A DNA stretch of 64,000 bases from Sorghum bicolor (GCF_000003195.3 NC_012873.2:24277317-24341316), one strand, 5' to 3'. Shown: positions 1-10,532, numbered from the stretch's first letter. The notes: generated by a model from the letters alone, not told the origin. Program-made: numbers and translations.

Positions 1-1549
1 CGAGCTGCCGGAGCCGGAAGATCAACAAGGGGAGCTACCTCGTGGAGCTGAGGAGGAGGATCTGCCGGAGTGCCCTGACCACCGTCCCTCTACTTACATT
101 GAAGGCAAGCCCCGGAGCACTATAAGACTCCTACTATTTTGTTACCATGTCCAGCTATCAGTTGACTACGGTTATGTATTGTTGCATTAAGTGTTAGGCA
201 TTGATATGACACCCTTGCTGCATAGTGACAACCTGCGAGAGATAGGTGGATGCTGATCACGGTTGGCTATATTTGCTATCGTGGAAATAACCATGTGCTA
301 ATAATGAACTTGAGACCGGGCGGGATGATGATAGTGCAGCAGCAAGGCATGGAGGTCTTGGGTGTGAATCTATCCCCGTCCGTGTCGGTTAAGGACCGAT
401 TCGTTGTGCGTCCTCGTGTCATGTTGAACGCATGCCTAACACTTAGGTGGCCGGATAACTCGTTCTGACCGCGAAGCCTACGAGTGCAACTCAGGCCGGA
501 TACCCTGTTCTGTATGAGTGCGCACCCCGGTTGGTAATAAGTATGTGCGGGGAGTCAATGGCGTAAGTCCGAGGTGTCAGGTTAGAGTCCTGACCCTGGC
601 AGAATGGCGGTCCCTGGGGGTGCGGCGCTGGACGGACCCACGAATTGGTCCGCAGTTGTGCTAAAGGTGATCCGAGCTGCCCTCATGAAGTATGCTTGGG
701 TGAGTGTTAGGAATACCCCTCCAGCTGGATAGGAATCGATTCGAATCGCTGTCTCTCCCGAATAGTGAGAACTTGACTCGGGCAGTGTCAACGTAGAACT
801 CACTAAATAAACTTAATGGTTATGATGAGGAAGTTGATAGCTATGTGATAATCCGGATATGGTTATTATTGTGATGCTTAAATACTCAAGTGTATGCTTA
901 GAACAGGTGCTAATCTAGTGGATAGTTATTAAGTAATGAACCTGCTGCTGAAATATTATAAATGGGTTACTTACAACTAAGGCTTTTTATGCAAAAAGGT
1001 GAGTCAAACCAGTCCACAAAGATCAGCCTTGCATACTCCTTGTTGTCACTTTATTTTTGGTTTATGATGGTTAAGTCTAGCTGAGTACATTCTCGTACTT
1101 AGGGTTTTATTTACCCTTGTTGCAGATGATGTTGTTTATCACGGTACTGTGCTAACTGTCATCATTCGGCTGCGGATGATGAGTAGATCATGGGCGTGAT
1201 CACCTTCTTTATCTTCAGTTGTGCTTTTGTTGGGTTTGACCATGGAACTGGCATGTAATTTAAACTGAGTGTGTGATGTTTTAAAACTACTTTGTTTCCG
1301 CTACTAAACTGGTTTGTAATAACCTTGTTTAAACTCTGATGTGTTGTAAAACTATGTTCTGTGATGAATGTATGTAATCTGTGATGGCGATGCTTGATCA
1401 TGTACGATCTTGGTTGTATATTGGTTGAATCGAGGTCTTTTGAGATTTCGTCGGACTACCGGGTTTATATGGGTTCAAGTCCATTGGCTTGATTGCCTCC
1501 GTGGTCGCTAACTAACTTGAATTCTTATAAATTGGACGGTTTTGTTAGA
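1..1549 (+). repeat. E1 5' LTR, right-hand part
   Basis: The segment aligns with 31433-33063, 41574-43222 and, inverted, 57332 to about 58990. It ends at GTTAGA where the other copies read GTTACA, followed two bases later by the primer site. Compared with the 3' LTR it lacks roughly 95 bases near position 230. An antisense ORF of 73 codons (582-803, minus) recurs in the other LTR copies. No other gene is seen here. Confidence 0.9.
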
Positions 1550-1551
1550 GC

Positions 1552-1567
1552 TGGCATCAGAGCAAGA
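1552..1567 (+). promoter_or_regulatory. E1 primer-binding site
   Basis: TGGCATCAGAGCAAGA starts two bases after the LTR end. It differs by one base from TGGTATCAGAGC, the usual plant primer site complementary to the 3' end of initiator Met tRNA. The E2 copy at 43225 has a second change. Confidence 0.8.
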
Positions 1568-1760
1568 TTAAGCATTTAACCATCATAGATGTATTTAAAA
1601 ACAAATGAATTTGGTTTCCCCAAACTAATTGGCAAACTAGACTATACATAGGGCTGTTCTAAAAATGTTTCAATCACTTATACCATGCCAATGGTCATAC
1701 CCTTTATGCCCATATAAGGACTTCTAGGTGGCTTAATATTACTAACATGGGGGTTTTTCC

Positions 1761-1948
1761 TTTCATCGTCCATATGGCGTGCAATAATATGGATGCCACT
1801 TACTTAAGTGGTAATGAATGGATCACATACCTCTACGCCATGGTAAGCATTGTTTGTTTTCTTTCGTCGTGCATACGGCGTGAAATTGTATGGATACCAC
1901 TTGCTTGAGTGGTAATGTATGGATCTATATGCCTCTACGCCACGGTAA
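1761..1948 (+). repeat. Two-unit tandem repeat in the chromovirus leader
   Basis: Units at 1761-1847 and 1862-1948 share an order of blocks: TTTCRTCGT, ATATGG or ATACGG, a small hairpin of the form CCACTT-nnnn-AAGTGG, then CCTCTACGCCAYGGTAA. The period is about 101 bases. The same pair exists in E2 (43434-43520 and 43536-43622), so the duplication predates both insertions. A role in RNA folding or packaging is possible but is inference. Confidence 0.7.
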
Positions 1949-2481
1949 ATGTGAGCTGGGAGAGCATGACCGTCCAACCGTCGGTCTAGGGGAGTGTTAG
2001 CTGTGGATACTGGAATATTTACATGTTTCACACATGTATATATGAAGGTACTTAATTGTGGGTAGTAGGTGCAGCCATGTATACATGTTTGATGTGTATA
2101 TGGATGTATCCCAAAAGGGTAGGATGCTGCGACATATGTTTGAGAATATATATCGGAGTATCTAGCTTGATTGTTGATGATTGGATTTGCATTTCTGCAC
2201 ATATACTATTGTGGGGTTGGGCTGGAATGAAATTTTCTGCAGGTACACTAACAACAAAACGTGTAGACCGTGTAGTTGCGTATAAGGCGTGCACGTATGT
2301 ATGCCACCGACTATACCGTTAGAATTTTCTTCTAGGAATGGAAAGGACGTATGGAACGTGCATGCATCATGAATCATTCATACATTCCTTATGCCCTACT
2401 TAATTTTTCAATTCTGAAATATAATTAATTATCTTCCCTTGTAATTAATCTTCCTTACGCAAGTTGTGGTCTTTCCTACAG

Positions 2482-3384
2482 ATGGCAGCCCCACATGCAA
2501 GTGAGACTTTTCTAGACATGTTTGGCACTCCTACTTTGTTGTGGAGGGTGCTAAGTTTAGTGGGATATGAGGAACCACCTCAGTGCACCTAGACAGATGC
2601 CGAGCATGCAGGATCTTTACCTTGGGTAGATGTCCAAATTACAGTTCCCCCTTGTCCAAACAACCCATAGTGGCTAGGTTGGATAGTAGAGTCCGATGGT
2701 CAAACTCCTTGGGAGTGTGCCCAAGTAGCAGCCTTAGAAGTACTGCTGGAGATATGCCAAGACTACGGCGATGAGTTAATTAATGGCCCAGCTGGATCAT
2801 TTCTTAGAGTGAGTGTGACTGACACATTTGTGTCTCACATAGGAACTGAGCCTCTAGAGATGAGAGAAACCATACTAGGATATAGCTCTGGCCCCACCAT
2901 GAGTGTCATGCTGGCGGTACTTAAGTTGTACTATGTACGCCAGGACACCTATATAGAAGCTATGTTAGCGCTCCAGCAAGCTCAAGTTGGACAGCGCAAA
3001 CTGCGCAAGTGTGTGCGCAAGCACCGCAAGGCCTTTAGCGATGCACAAGATGAAATCCAAAACTATCACACCGCTTTGCAAGCCCGCCGCAACCAAGTTG
3101 AAAATGCAGTTAGAGAGCTCAATGAGGCACAAGCCCGCATGATGCAAATGACTAGAGAGTGAGATGAGGCTATGCGCTTGGCTGAGAATAGAGAAGCTGT
3201 TAGAGTTGGAGCTTTATTCCATGCTGAAATTAGAGAGACATAAATGCAGTTAGATGTCCATCGTCTAAATAATATCATAAATCCTATCCCACATCCTGTT
3301 CCCTTTAATCATGAAGAACCTCCTAGTGAGGAAGATCAGGATGATGGCATAATTTCTAATGGAGAGTCTGAGGAAGATATGTAG
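2482..3384 (+). pseudogene. ORF0 of E1: coiled-coil protein encoded upstream of gag
   Basis: An ATG at 2482 opens a frame that can be followed to TAG at 3382-3384 and aligns with 44158-45081 of E2. The N-terminal half is globular-looking (start MAAPHASETFLDMFGTPT; later VESDGQTPWE, LLEICQDYGDEL). The middle is a long charged helix rich in Gln, Arg, Glu and Ala, and the tail is acidic (EEDQDD type in E2). Breaks in this copy are TAG at 2590-2592 (TGG in the ancestor), a TAG replacing CAG before WLGW, TGA at 3160-3162 (CGA in E2), and a deletion near 3240. An additional ORF before gag has been described in some grass gypsy elements such as RIRE3 and RIRE8. I assign this one to that type by position and not by sequence search. 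Function unknown. Confidence 0.65.
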
Positions 3385-3633
3385 CCTAGCAATAACTTTC
3401 ATGCTCATTTATCAGTTTCCGTCTCTTTATGTAATGGACATGTAATCTGAATTTCAGCTGAGACTCTATGTATTTGGCCATGGTGCCCCTCCTGTAAGAC
3501 TTAAGTTGTGGCAGTGACTTTATGTAACCCTATGCACTCATTTGTGATGCTCCATGTTTATGTTGAGCTTAAATAATCTTCTGCAATGTCTCTAATCCTT
3601 GTGAATTGTGACTATGAATGATCGTGAGAATAA

Positions 3634-3638
3634 CCAAG
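3634..3638. repeat. Target-site duplication, left copy (C1)
   Basis: CCAAG immediately before the C1 terminus TGTTGATATT. The matching copy is at 11791-11795. Confidence 0.9.
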
Positions 3639-4850
3639 TGTTGATATTTGGTAACGCAATTAGAAAACGATCCGCAAGCGCACGGATATCGGTGAGCATT
3701 TCACCCGGGAGGTTATCCAGAGTTATCGTATTTATATTTTTACCACTGGGAGAAAGGGTGCATCTGACTAACCAAATCTATTGCTACTACCCCTTTAGGC
3801 TACAAAGAATGTCTCTCGATGTGAGTGATGTATAGAGAAGACTGCAACCGTAGTCTCGTTCTAACCTTAATAAGGATGATCTACTGTTCTATTGGGGAGG
3901 CTCACGGAATCTAGACAACACAAAGGATGTTCGACACGCACCTATAAACTTACCCGTCCTGCTAACGAGATGTGATCTACAAAGGTAACTCGGAAATGTC
4001 ACGTTCCTCGCTACTACCACGGTCCAGCTAGTCAGGGGATATCTATGAGTACCCTAGCCTAAACACCACGTTTACGCTAACAAGTGATTACTCTAATACT
4101 CAACCGGAAGAGGATTAAAGTAAACTCATAAACCAAAGAACAATAAAACAAGAACTTACTAGTATTAGAAGTCGAATTACTGAAGAATCTTAGAAGCAAG
4201 CCTCGGGTTAGGAGACTTGATCCCGCAGGTACAACTCGAAGTAGACACCGACAGGCCGGGCTTCCTCCGATCCACACCTCCACTCTATCTCTCTCAATCT
4301 AGTACAAACTAGAAGATCTATTTCTACCTTACATTGGTTGCTAAGCCTAAAAAGAAATATTATTTAGAGAAGAGGTTTTCCTTCGAGGGCACCCCTCAAT
4401 CTCTATGATAATTTCTTGTCTCCTCCAGGGCCAGAGGGGGTCTCCTTATATAGTCCTCCCCTTCTATGCGTTTTTGGGTCGATAGGCGAGGTGGTACTAT
4501 GTTATTCTGGATCCAATAGGTCGGTGGAACGTCGTGTGCGAAGAGAGTCCGGAACAGAGTCCAGAGGGGGGCGGGCGCCCTGGGCCTGGCCCCTTTCGGG
4601 CTCCGCTTCCTTCCCGTGGCTTCTGGAGTCTTCTAGATGGTACAAAATTGCGCGGTGGGTTGATATCTCTATGTAATCCCGACATGTGGGCCTTTCTACC
4701 TTATTTCCTGATAACCCCCTGCAGAAATAGACAATCACCAAAACTCGTGGAATTATGTCAGATAAAACCCTAAGTCTATATGTTGATTTCATTTGGATCC
4801 TTTTCTTTGTTTATTTGATAATTAAATTTGATACTTAAGGACCATCAACA
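3639..4850 (-). repeat. C1 3' LTR
   Basis: 1212 bases, near-identical to 10559-11790. On the minus strand it runs TGTTGATGGTCC to ATATCAACA. It lacks about 20 bases of the repeated GGGCGGGCGCC block present in the other LTR. ORF-like frames within (for example 4416-4676 and 4502-4792) come from this GC-rich block and are not regarded as genes. Confidence 0.9.
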
Positions 4851-4865
4851 AACTCCCCCAAGCTT
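4851..4865 (-). promoter_or_regulatory. C1 polypurine tract
   Basis: The minus strand reads AAGCTTGGGGGAGTT directly before the 3' LTR, the expected plus-strand primer for reverse transcription. The same core occurs twice more inside C1, near 6499-6513 and 9251-9266. Confidence 0.85.
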
Positions 4866-7011
4866 ACCTCTTGCTCGTCCCTGAGCAAGGATGAACTCAA
4901 GAGTTTCTGCAGTGGTTTTATTTCTTAAAAGTACACACACATTCAAGCAAGATCTCATCTCTGAGTTAGAATAAACTGTTAAGACTTAAAACTTACTCAT
5001 TTTACCTTTCACCATGGGGCTTGTAACCGTCACTTGTGTCTTGAGCAGTTAAAAGATAGAACGGTCAAGTCAAGCACCATGTATCTTGTTCTTGATCAGC
5101 TATAGCTCTGTAGTTTTTGCAGGTTTTCAAATAAAACTCAGAGATTCCTTGTATGACTCTCTCAGATCTCTCTTTTGTGGTATTTCTGGATCCTTACCTA
5201 GGCAGTAATGGTATATGCCTTCTCTCAAAGTATGTGGTATTTTTGGTATGAGGCATAGTGATATTGCCTCCTCTCTCACCCTACTCTAATAAGGTTCTGA
5301 TATCTGGATCTCATAGGTGGGAGATAGCTAATACATACTTACAAGACATTTATTGCATAGTCAAACCATGGATCCAGAGAAACAAGTCAATAAGCCAAAT
5401 CAAGATGTGCATGTGTGGCGAATGAATGTTGTATGGTAATGATGGTGATAATGATGGTGAAAGTCTAATTCTACTTTTGCTCTTTTGAGGGGAAACATAC
5501 CTTTCTTGCACTATGAAGCTTTTTGGGGAGAATGAGATGCTCTATATTTTATTTCCTCTCAGGCGGGTATCTTGTACCCCTAATTCTACTGTCGGACACT
5601 TGTCCATTTTTACCTCTCGTCTCACTTTTTTTTTCTTTTCTTCCGAGGTTCCGGGCACTTGCTCCTTTTTATTTCCTCGTATATTTTTTTTCTTTTTTTT
5701 AGAGCACTCATCTCCTTAAATAATATAGCAAGTGGTAGTAACCAAGATAACTCGAGCATGTATTTCACAGGGAATAACAGGGATAGGAAAATGTTTTTGG
5801 CTATTCTCTCCCGGATTAGGAGTAGAATAATTTTGGGTGAATGTGGAGATGGAAATGAGTGGATATATGTGGATGGTACTTCCAGAGTAGAAGTAGCATG
5901 TATGAGTGAACGTGTAAGTGAATCTTGATTTTAACCACATGACAAGCTCCTAAGGGTCTACACAGCTTGACCACACTCAATGCTCATAAGCAGTAAATAG
6001 TAAATGTGTGGCTCAAGGTCTAGCAAGCATGTATATATGGCTGTGGTAGGAATTTAAACTCTCATCATACAGGAACTCATCATGTGTTATTTTAAAGGTT
6101 TTTCAAAGATAAAATTCTCCAGAATTCTAGCATCTCTAGGAACAGATGAACAGCAGCTCAACCTTCCCATATCGTATCCGTTAACAACTTAGACTTCAGA
6201 TCAAGTTTTCATCCCACAAGTTTAGGTCTAGAGCAAGCCTTAAATTATAACAGTTATATCTAAACTTGAGAGAGAACTTCAAATTTGCAAATTAGGCAGA
6301 GCAACTATTCATCATATCCATGCTTAAGTTTTATTAGATACAGATTAGCATAGCCACTTTATTTATTTATTAAACACACTAAGCAAAATATATATAAGCA
6401 TAAAATCTTTATTTGGTTTTTCATAGTTATGTGTATTTATATTCTAATATAGTATAAGTATAAAGATAGATAGAAATACTTATCGAGATAAATGGGGGTG
6501 CTCTCCCCCAAGCTGAATTTTGACGTAATTTCTCTTGATGTAGCTAGCAGGTGGCAGAGGTGTGTTTGAAAGTCAGCAGTATTTTGACAGCGATTAGAAT
6601 GTCCTCCGTCTGCTAGTCTTCTTGATTCTTAAATTCTGTGGAGCTCAAATAGACAACAAAGCTTGTGGAACTGATTAAGTGTTATCATAAATATCTAGCC
6701 TTTATCATGTTGAGACTCCTTAATAAATATTACTCCCTGTTTTTATATTTTTTGTTTTTATAAAGCAGAAAAATATTTATTTTATTTTTATGCCACCACA
6801 GTGAATGTACTTATGGGTTTTATGCCACTCGTCTACTCACATGGGGCTTACAGTTTTTTTTCACATTCTTATTTTCTTTCTAGGATAATACGAACATGAT
6901 TAACTAAGTAAACTATTTGAAATAATTAAAAGGGAAAGGATAACTACCAAGTTTACCTCTTGGCAAGGCGTTCGGTGTTTTTAAGTCCTCCGAGCGGGAC
7001 TCTCCATTTTC
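4866..7011 (-). other. C1 non-coding interior, 3' part
   Basis: AT-rich sequence without a convincing ORF on either strand. It contains T-rich low-complexity runs at about 5625-5705 and a second polypurine-like core near 6499-6513. Short frames such as 5513-5719 read through the T runs and are not supported. Confidence 0.6.
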
Positions 7012-7700
7012 TTAATCGTCCTGGGATTCGCTGGATGACGTAGTCGGTGATTCCGGTGGCGCCTCCTCTTCGTGTGTAACTATATTCTCTCTCCACACCT
7101 GACTCGGTGCTATGGTCTCCTCAGGACAGTTATGTTCAAGTGGTATGTCTTCAGTCCTTATCACTTCTCCTTCGTAGTCTACCCATCCGTCCTTGATGAT
7201 TTGCCTCCTCTGGTTGCGGTTGCGATGTCTTCTTCTTGTCCTGACCTGCTTAGAGTTTTCAACTATATAGTTAGGGTCAGTAAAACAGCGGCATACCTTC
7301 TCAGAGGAGAAGTGTATGTGGACTTCTCCGGTTCCAATATAGATGATGGCTTTGATAGTGCTGAGGAACTGTCTTCCAAGGATGGTGGGTGGATCATATT
7401 CATCTTCTCCCATGTCAATAACTTGAAAGTCATCTATAGCTGAATGTATATTGGTTGTAGGGGCATGGTTTCATGCAGGAGCCGATAAGTGACTACGACC
7501 ATTATGTTGACGTCAGATCCGATGTCATAGAGTGTCTTCTGAAAAGATTATCTGTTGATTGTGCACTCAATGCTTAGAACACCAGGGTCGTCCTTCTTGA
7601 TCAAGAAAGGTGACTTGAGTCGACAATCTTGACCTCCTTGAACTGCAGTGACCATCTTAGCTGACTCGGTCCACATTTGCTTGTTTCTGTTCCTCCTGTT
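7012..7700 (-). pseudogene. C1 second protease-like segment (AP-b)
   Basis: On the minus strand a retropepsin-like segment can be followed in broken frames. Upstream is LKSPFLIKKDDPGVLSIEC, then the active-site-like DIGSDVNIM, then ILGRQFLSTIKAIIY (the usual ILGRPFL motif), and an Arg- then Glu/Ser-rich tail. The active site has Asp-Ile-Gly where most retroviral proteases have Asp-Thr/Ser-Gly; Asp-hydrophobic-Gly is common in plant Athila/Tat-type proteins. A stop lies between the N-terminal block and the active site. It follows AP-a directly, so C1 has two protease-like domains in tandem. It is unlikely to be functional. Confidence 0.55.
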
Positions 7701-8040
7701 GGTCCTCTTCCTTGGTTGATGTCGGGGTTGCTCTGAAGTTTGTGTAGTCTTGTTCTTGAAGGAAAGTCTCCTTCTTCCCCTTGATGTAGAGACTGATCTT
7801 GGCAGCATTAGCGTAGATGACAGCTCTAGTGTTTAGGAATGGCCTCCCTAAGATGGTGGGTGCCCTCTCCTCAGTACCAGTCTCTATCACCATGAAGTCT
7901 GCTAGAGCATACAAGGTACCAACTCGGACGCAGAGGTTCTTCAATATTTCCTTTGGGAAACTGAGTGTCCGATCTGCAACCCTGGGCATAATGTTGACGC
8001 TGGAGCCAAAGTCGCAGAGTGCTTCTGGGAAGTCCACCAT
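7657..8040 (-). pseudogene. C1 first protease-like segment (AP-a)
   Basis: The minus-strand frame begins MVDFPEALCDFGSSVNIMP and contains ADRTLSFP and ILGRPFLNTRAVIYA, the two halves of a plant gypsy aspartic protease. The loop between MP and ADR is shorter than usual, suggesting a deletion. The upstream frame reads GDLGRLVIPISIG in continuity but is one base out of register with the gag tail. The C-terminal part is Glu/Gln-rich. It overlaps the start of AP-b in another frame. Confidence 0.6.
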
Positions 8041-8086
8041 GCCGATGGAGATCGGGATGACGAGACGTCCTAGATCACCTCTCTGA

Positions 8087-8240
8087 GTAATTAGGCCTCT
8101 GTTGATTCCAACCTTGATGTTGTTGAGGACGGTTGTAGTAATAGTTGTTATTGTTGTTGATGTAGTTCACGTCCTCAAGCATCTTAGGGCAGTGATTGCC
8201 TGAGCGTTCAGTATCTCCAGTGTGTTTGTGCTCGTAGATC
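8087..8240 (-). pseudogene. C1 gag C-terminal remnant
   Basis: The minus strand encodes a zinc-knuckle-like remnant (KHTGDTERSGNHCPK) followed by a run of Asn and Tyr (NNNNNYYYNRPQQHQG) and WNQQRPNYSER before a stop. Such Asn/Gln-rich gag tails just before protease are typical of Athila-like elements. The upstream capsid domain is absent, so this is only a tail. Confidence 0.55.
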
Positions 8241-8343
8241 CTAGTTCTTCACTTGGTGGAATCTGGGAGTTGTAAAACTCCTTCATATTATGCTCGAAGT
8301 GTTCCTGCTCATAGAAACAAGGTAGAGATCAAGTGCATGGGCC

Positions 8344-8366
8344 CTGTTGGTGGAAAACACCAACAG
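8344..8366. repeat. Conserved hairpin in C elements
   Basis: CTGTTGGTG, a five-base loop (GAAAA), then CACCAACAG: a perfect 9-bp stem. The same stem is perfect in C3 (47569-47591, loop TTTTT) and has one mismatch in C2 (38076-38098). Confidence 0.75.
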
Positions 8367-9263
8367 AACCAAAAGTGTATTTGTTCTTCTCTAACCTTAA
8401 GCATAGTGAGCAAGACAAAGTTGATGGATCATGAGTGTAGCATTTGTCAGATCAGATGGCTCAACCTAATGGAAAGATAATCTATCTATATTTATGTTTT
8501 GTTTATATCTTCCAAAGATTGCATGTGCAATACTTTAGCTTATATGATTAGGAGTGTGGGGTCACGAAGGTAGTACTAAGAACAAAGATTAAAGGACTAA
8601 ACATGTTGAATTAATTGAGTTGGTTAATTTGGAGTTATAAATCATACATGTTTGTCTCTTTATTTATGTGAATGCCAGAACCATGGAGGAGCTTATAAAA
8701 GTGTTAGTCAAGTACCTTAAGATGTTACCTTACTTGAAGAGTGATGGTACAGTATCACCTTGTGGAAGCTTTCCTTTCTTAGCGGTTGTGCATCGTGTTT
8801 GTGGCACCCTCCATGAATCATCTCTTATGAGCTACGTCTTTCTTGTGCAAATTGTTAAACTTCATATGTCACTTTCTTCATCTCTAATGAGTTTGCATCT
8901 CAGGACTTCCCAGGTTGATATTGAATGTTTTCCTACAGGGGTTAGTCCAACAAAATATACCAATATCTACTCAAGCAGTTTTTAGTTCAGTAACCAAACT
9001 AGACTCCATGTCTAATTAGATTAAGGAAGGCTATTTAACCTAAGCACCACGCTTAATTTAAATGCCATTGGAAGTGTGACCAGTACTTCCAAACTAACAC
9101 TTACTAGGATAAACAAAGGTAGCATGATGGCTTTTATAGAGATCTACTCAAGTGGAGATGAAGTAGTGTGATTAGTATTTAACAAATTGAGCATGTCTCA
9201 AAGGTAAGGACAACCAATATAGCAACATGGCAAAGGATGTTTTATGTAAAGTACTCCCCCAAG

Positions 9264-9285
9264 CTTGAATTTTGCAAAATTCAAG
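9264..9285. repeat. Perfect 22-bp palindrome beside an internal polypurine tract
   Basis: The half-site is CTTGAATTTTG followed by its exact reverse complement. On the minus strand it is immediately followed by AAGCTTGGGGGAGTAC. It is intact in C2 (37158-37179) and degraded in C3 (near 46632). Confidence 0.8.
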
Positions 9286-9512
9286 ATTGAATGAATTTAA
9301 TTTAATGTTGCATGACGATTGGTTGGGCATACCTTGCGCTTGTCATTCATCCGATCTTCTTGCTCCAATCCTAGAAAGGTTAGTGGCAAGAATACCCGAA
9401 GGAATATTTCTACAATTATCTTTATATGCTCAATACACAAGGTAATGTTGCAAATAATTAGAAGTGCTTGTTTTAGGACACTAAGCTTGTCCTTGGGAAA
9501 CCATCAATTAAC

Positions 9513-10439
9513 TCAACGAGATCTGCAATATTTATTATAGACATATGCATCGACAACCGCCCTTTTAAAGTTTTTATAAATAGAAAAGAAGAGGGGGTTG
9601 GAGATCTCAAATGTGGTAAGGATGGAGAGACAAATTGATTGGAGAGATGTTTTATATGAGCAAGGACTGGGTGAGGTATTTATGAAATAACTTCCATGCT
9701 CACTGTTGTTTCTCTCATTCTCAAACTCCAAGGTTGATTCTTCATGAATGGTTAAAATTCCTCTAGGATTGTCTCTCAAGTTTGTTTTATCTATCCATTC
9801 AATGGTGATAGCACATGGATTTTTAATGCCCTCTAGCCATTGATGTTGCTCTTCTCGATCCTCCTTCTTATGCATGGGATGTCTAGAAAGATTCATAGGA
9901 TTATCGGGTGGTTCAAGAGGAAGAGCATAGTAGAAACTATTAAGCTCAAGGATGGGATGGATAGCCGAATCATGGGATTGAAATGTTTGGAAATCGGCTA
10001 TTGAAACTTCCTTTCCTCTTCTGGGAGATGATTCCTTCTCTATCTCTAAGATTTTTCTATGAAGACTAGTACAAGAAAGATGTCCACGAATGAAGATATA
10101 CCTTCCTTTACTAATAGATAAAGAAAGAAAGACTCTACCAAAGGTTATATGATTAAGACCAATGTGAAAATATCTAGGAAAAACATGGTCTTGTAGGGCT
10201 AGGTCTAAACCAGAATTTATAGAAAGATTAAAAGATTCCCTAGGTGTAGCTAAAAGTGCATTATCTTCTTGATTAAAAGATAGGACCTCGGCTATAGAAA
10301 AGGGTTGGTTTTGACCTATTGCAATCAACTCCGGACACAGATCACAATTAGGGGCAGAACGTGTTGACTCCCATGGTCTATGGCTGGTCTCCGAAGGTGC
10401 AAAGAATTTAATTATAGGTATGGAATTTGAGTTATCCAT
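9513..10439 (-). CDS. C-family orphan ORF, uninterrupted copy (308 aa)
   Basis: The start MDNSNSIPIIKFFAPSE is chosen because it is shared by C2 (35598) and C3 (45316); the open frame extends further upstream through the primer site into the LTR. The N-terminal block of about 165 residues (NCDLCPELIAIGQNQPF, FNLSINSGLDLALQDHVF) and the C-terminus (AYVYNKYCRSR) are conserved in all three copies, while the middle differs by in-frame indels. The protein is hydrophilic, without signal peptide or membrane segment. I recognise no gag, protease or polymerase motif and no known domain. It is the only continuous ORF of size in C1, so it may be the sole product the element supplies. Function unknown. 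Confidence 0.6.
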   Translation of the reverse strand: MDNSNSIPIIKFFAPSETSHRPWESTRSAPNCDLCPELIAIGQNQPFSIAEVLSFNQEDNALLATPRESFNLSINSGLDLALQDHVFPRYFHIGLNHITFGRVFLSLSISKGRYIFIRGHLSCTSLHRKILEIEKESSPRRGKEVSIADFQTFQSHDSAIHPILELNSFYYALPLEPPDNPMNLSRHPMHKKEDREEQHQWLEGIKNPCAITIEWIDKTNLRDNPRGILTIHEESTLEFENERNNSEHGSYFINTSPSPCSYKTSLQSICLSILTTFEISNPLFFSIYKNFKRAVVDAYVYNKYCRSR

Positions 10440-10532
10440 AAAGATAAAAATAAAAAGATAAAATAATAAATGTATAAAAGTATAACACAAGATAATAGCA
10501 AGACTCAAAGTTATCTCAGCAAACCGTCTTTC

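Larger units (their letters stand above)
1550..2481 (+). other. E1 untranslated leader before ORF0
   Basis: This is non-coding leader between the primer site and ORF0, matched by 43223-44157 in E2. It holds an imperfect two-copy tandem repeat (1761-1948). Short open frames here are not conserved in E2. No gene is supported. Confidence 0.7.
8241..9512 (-). other. C1 non-coding interior, 5' part
   Basis: Between the orphan ORF and the gag tail. It contains a 9-bp-stem hairpin (8344-8366), a perfect 22-bp palindrome (9264-9285) and a polypurine core next to the palindrome. Corresponding sequence is present in C2 (36852 onward) and C3 (46336 onward). The open frame at 8668-8985 on the plus strand has no counterpart and is rejected. 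Confidence 0.6.

Noticed and set aside
250..468. Plus-strand 72-codon ORF in the LTR, similar frames at 31774 and 41969
   Set aside because: The end differs between copies and no equivalent is open in E3; weaker than the antisense ORF of the same LTR.
2056..2322. 88-codon ORF in the E1 leader
   Set aside because: Not open in the E2 leader; opposing frames overlap it.
4416..4792. Overlapping ORFs on both strands in the C LTR
   Set aside because: They arise from the GC-rich GGGCGCCC block, differ between LTR copies and contain no recognisable motif.
5513..5928. Phe-rich frames in the C1 interior
   Set aside because: They read through T-rich low-complexity runs and have no counterpart in the other copies.
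8668..8985. 105-codon plus-strand ORF in C1
   Set aside because: Antisense to the element, not open at the homologous places in C2 and C3.
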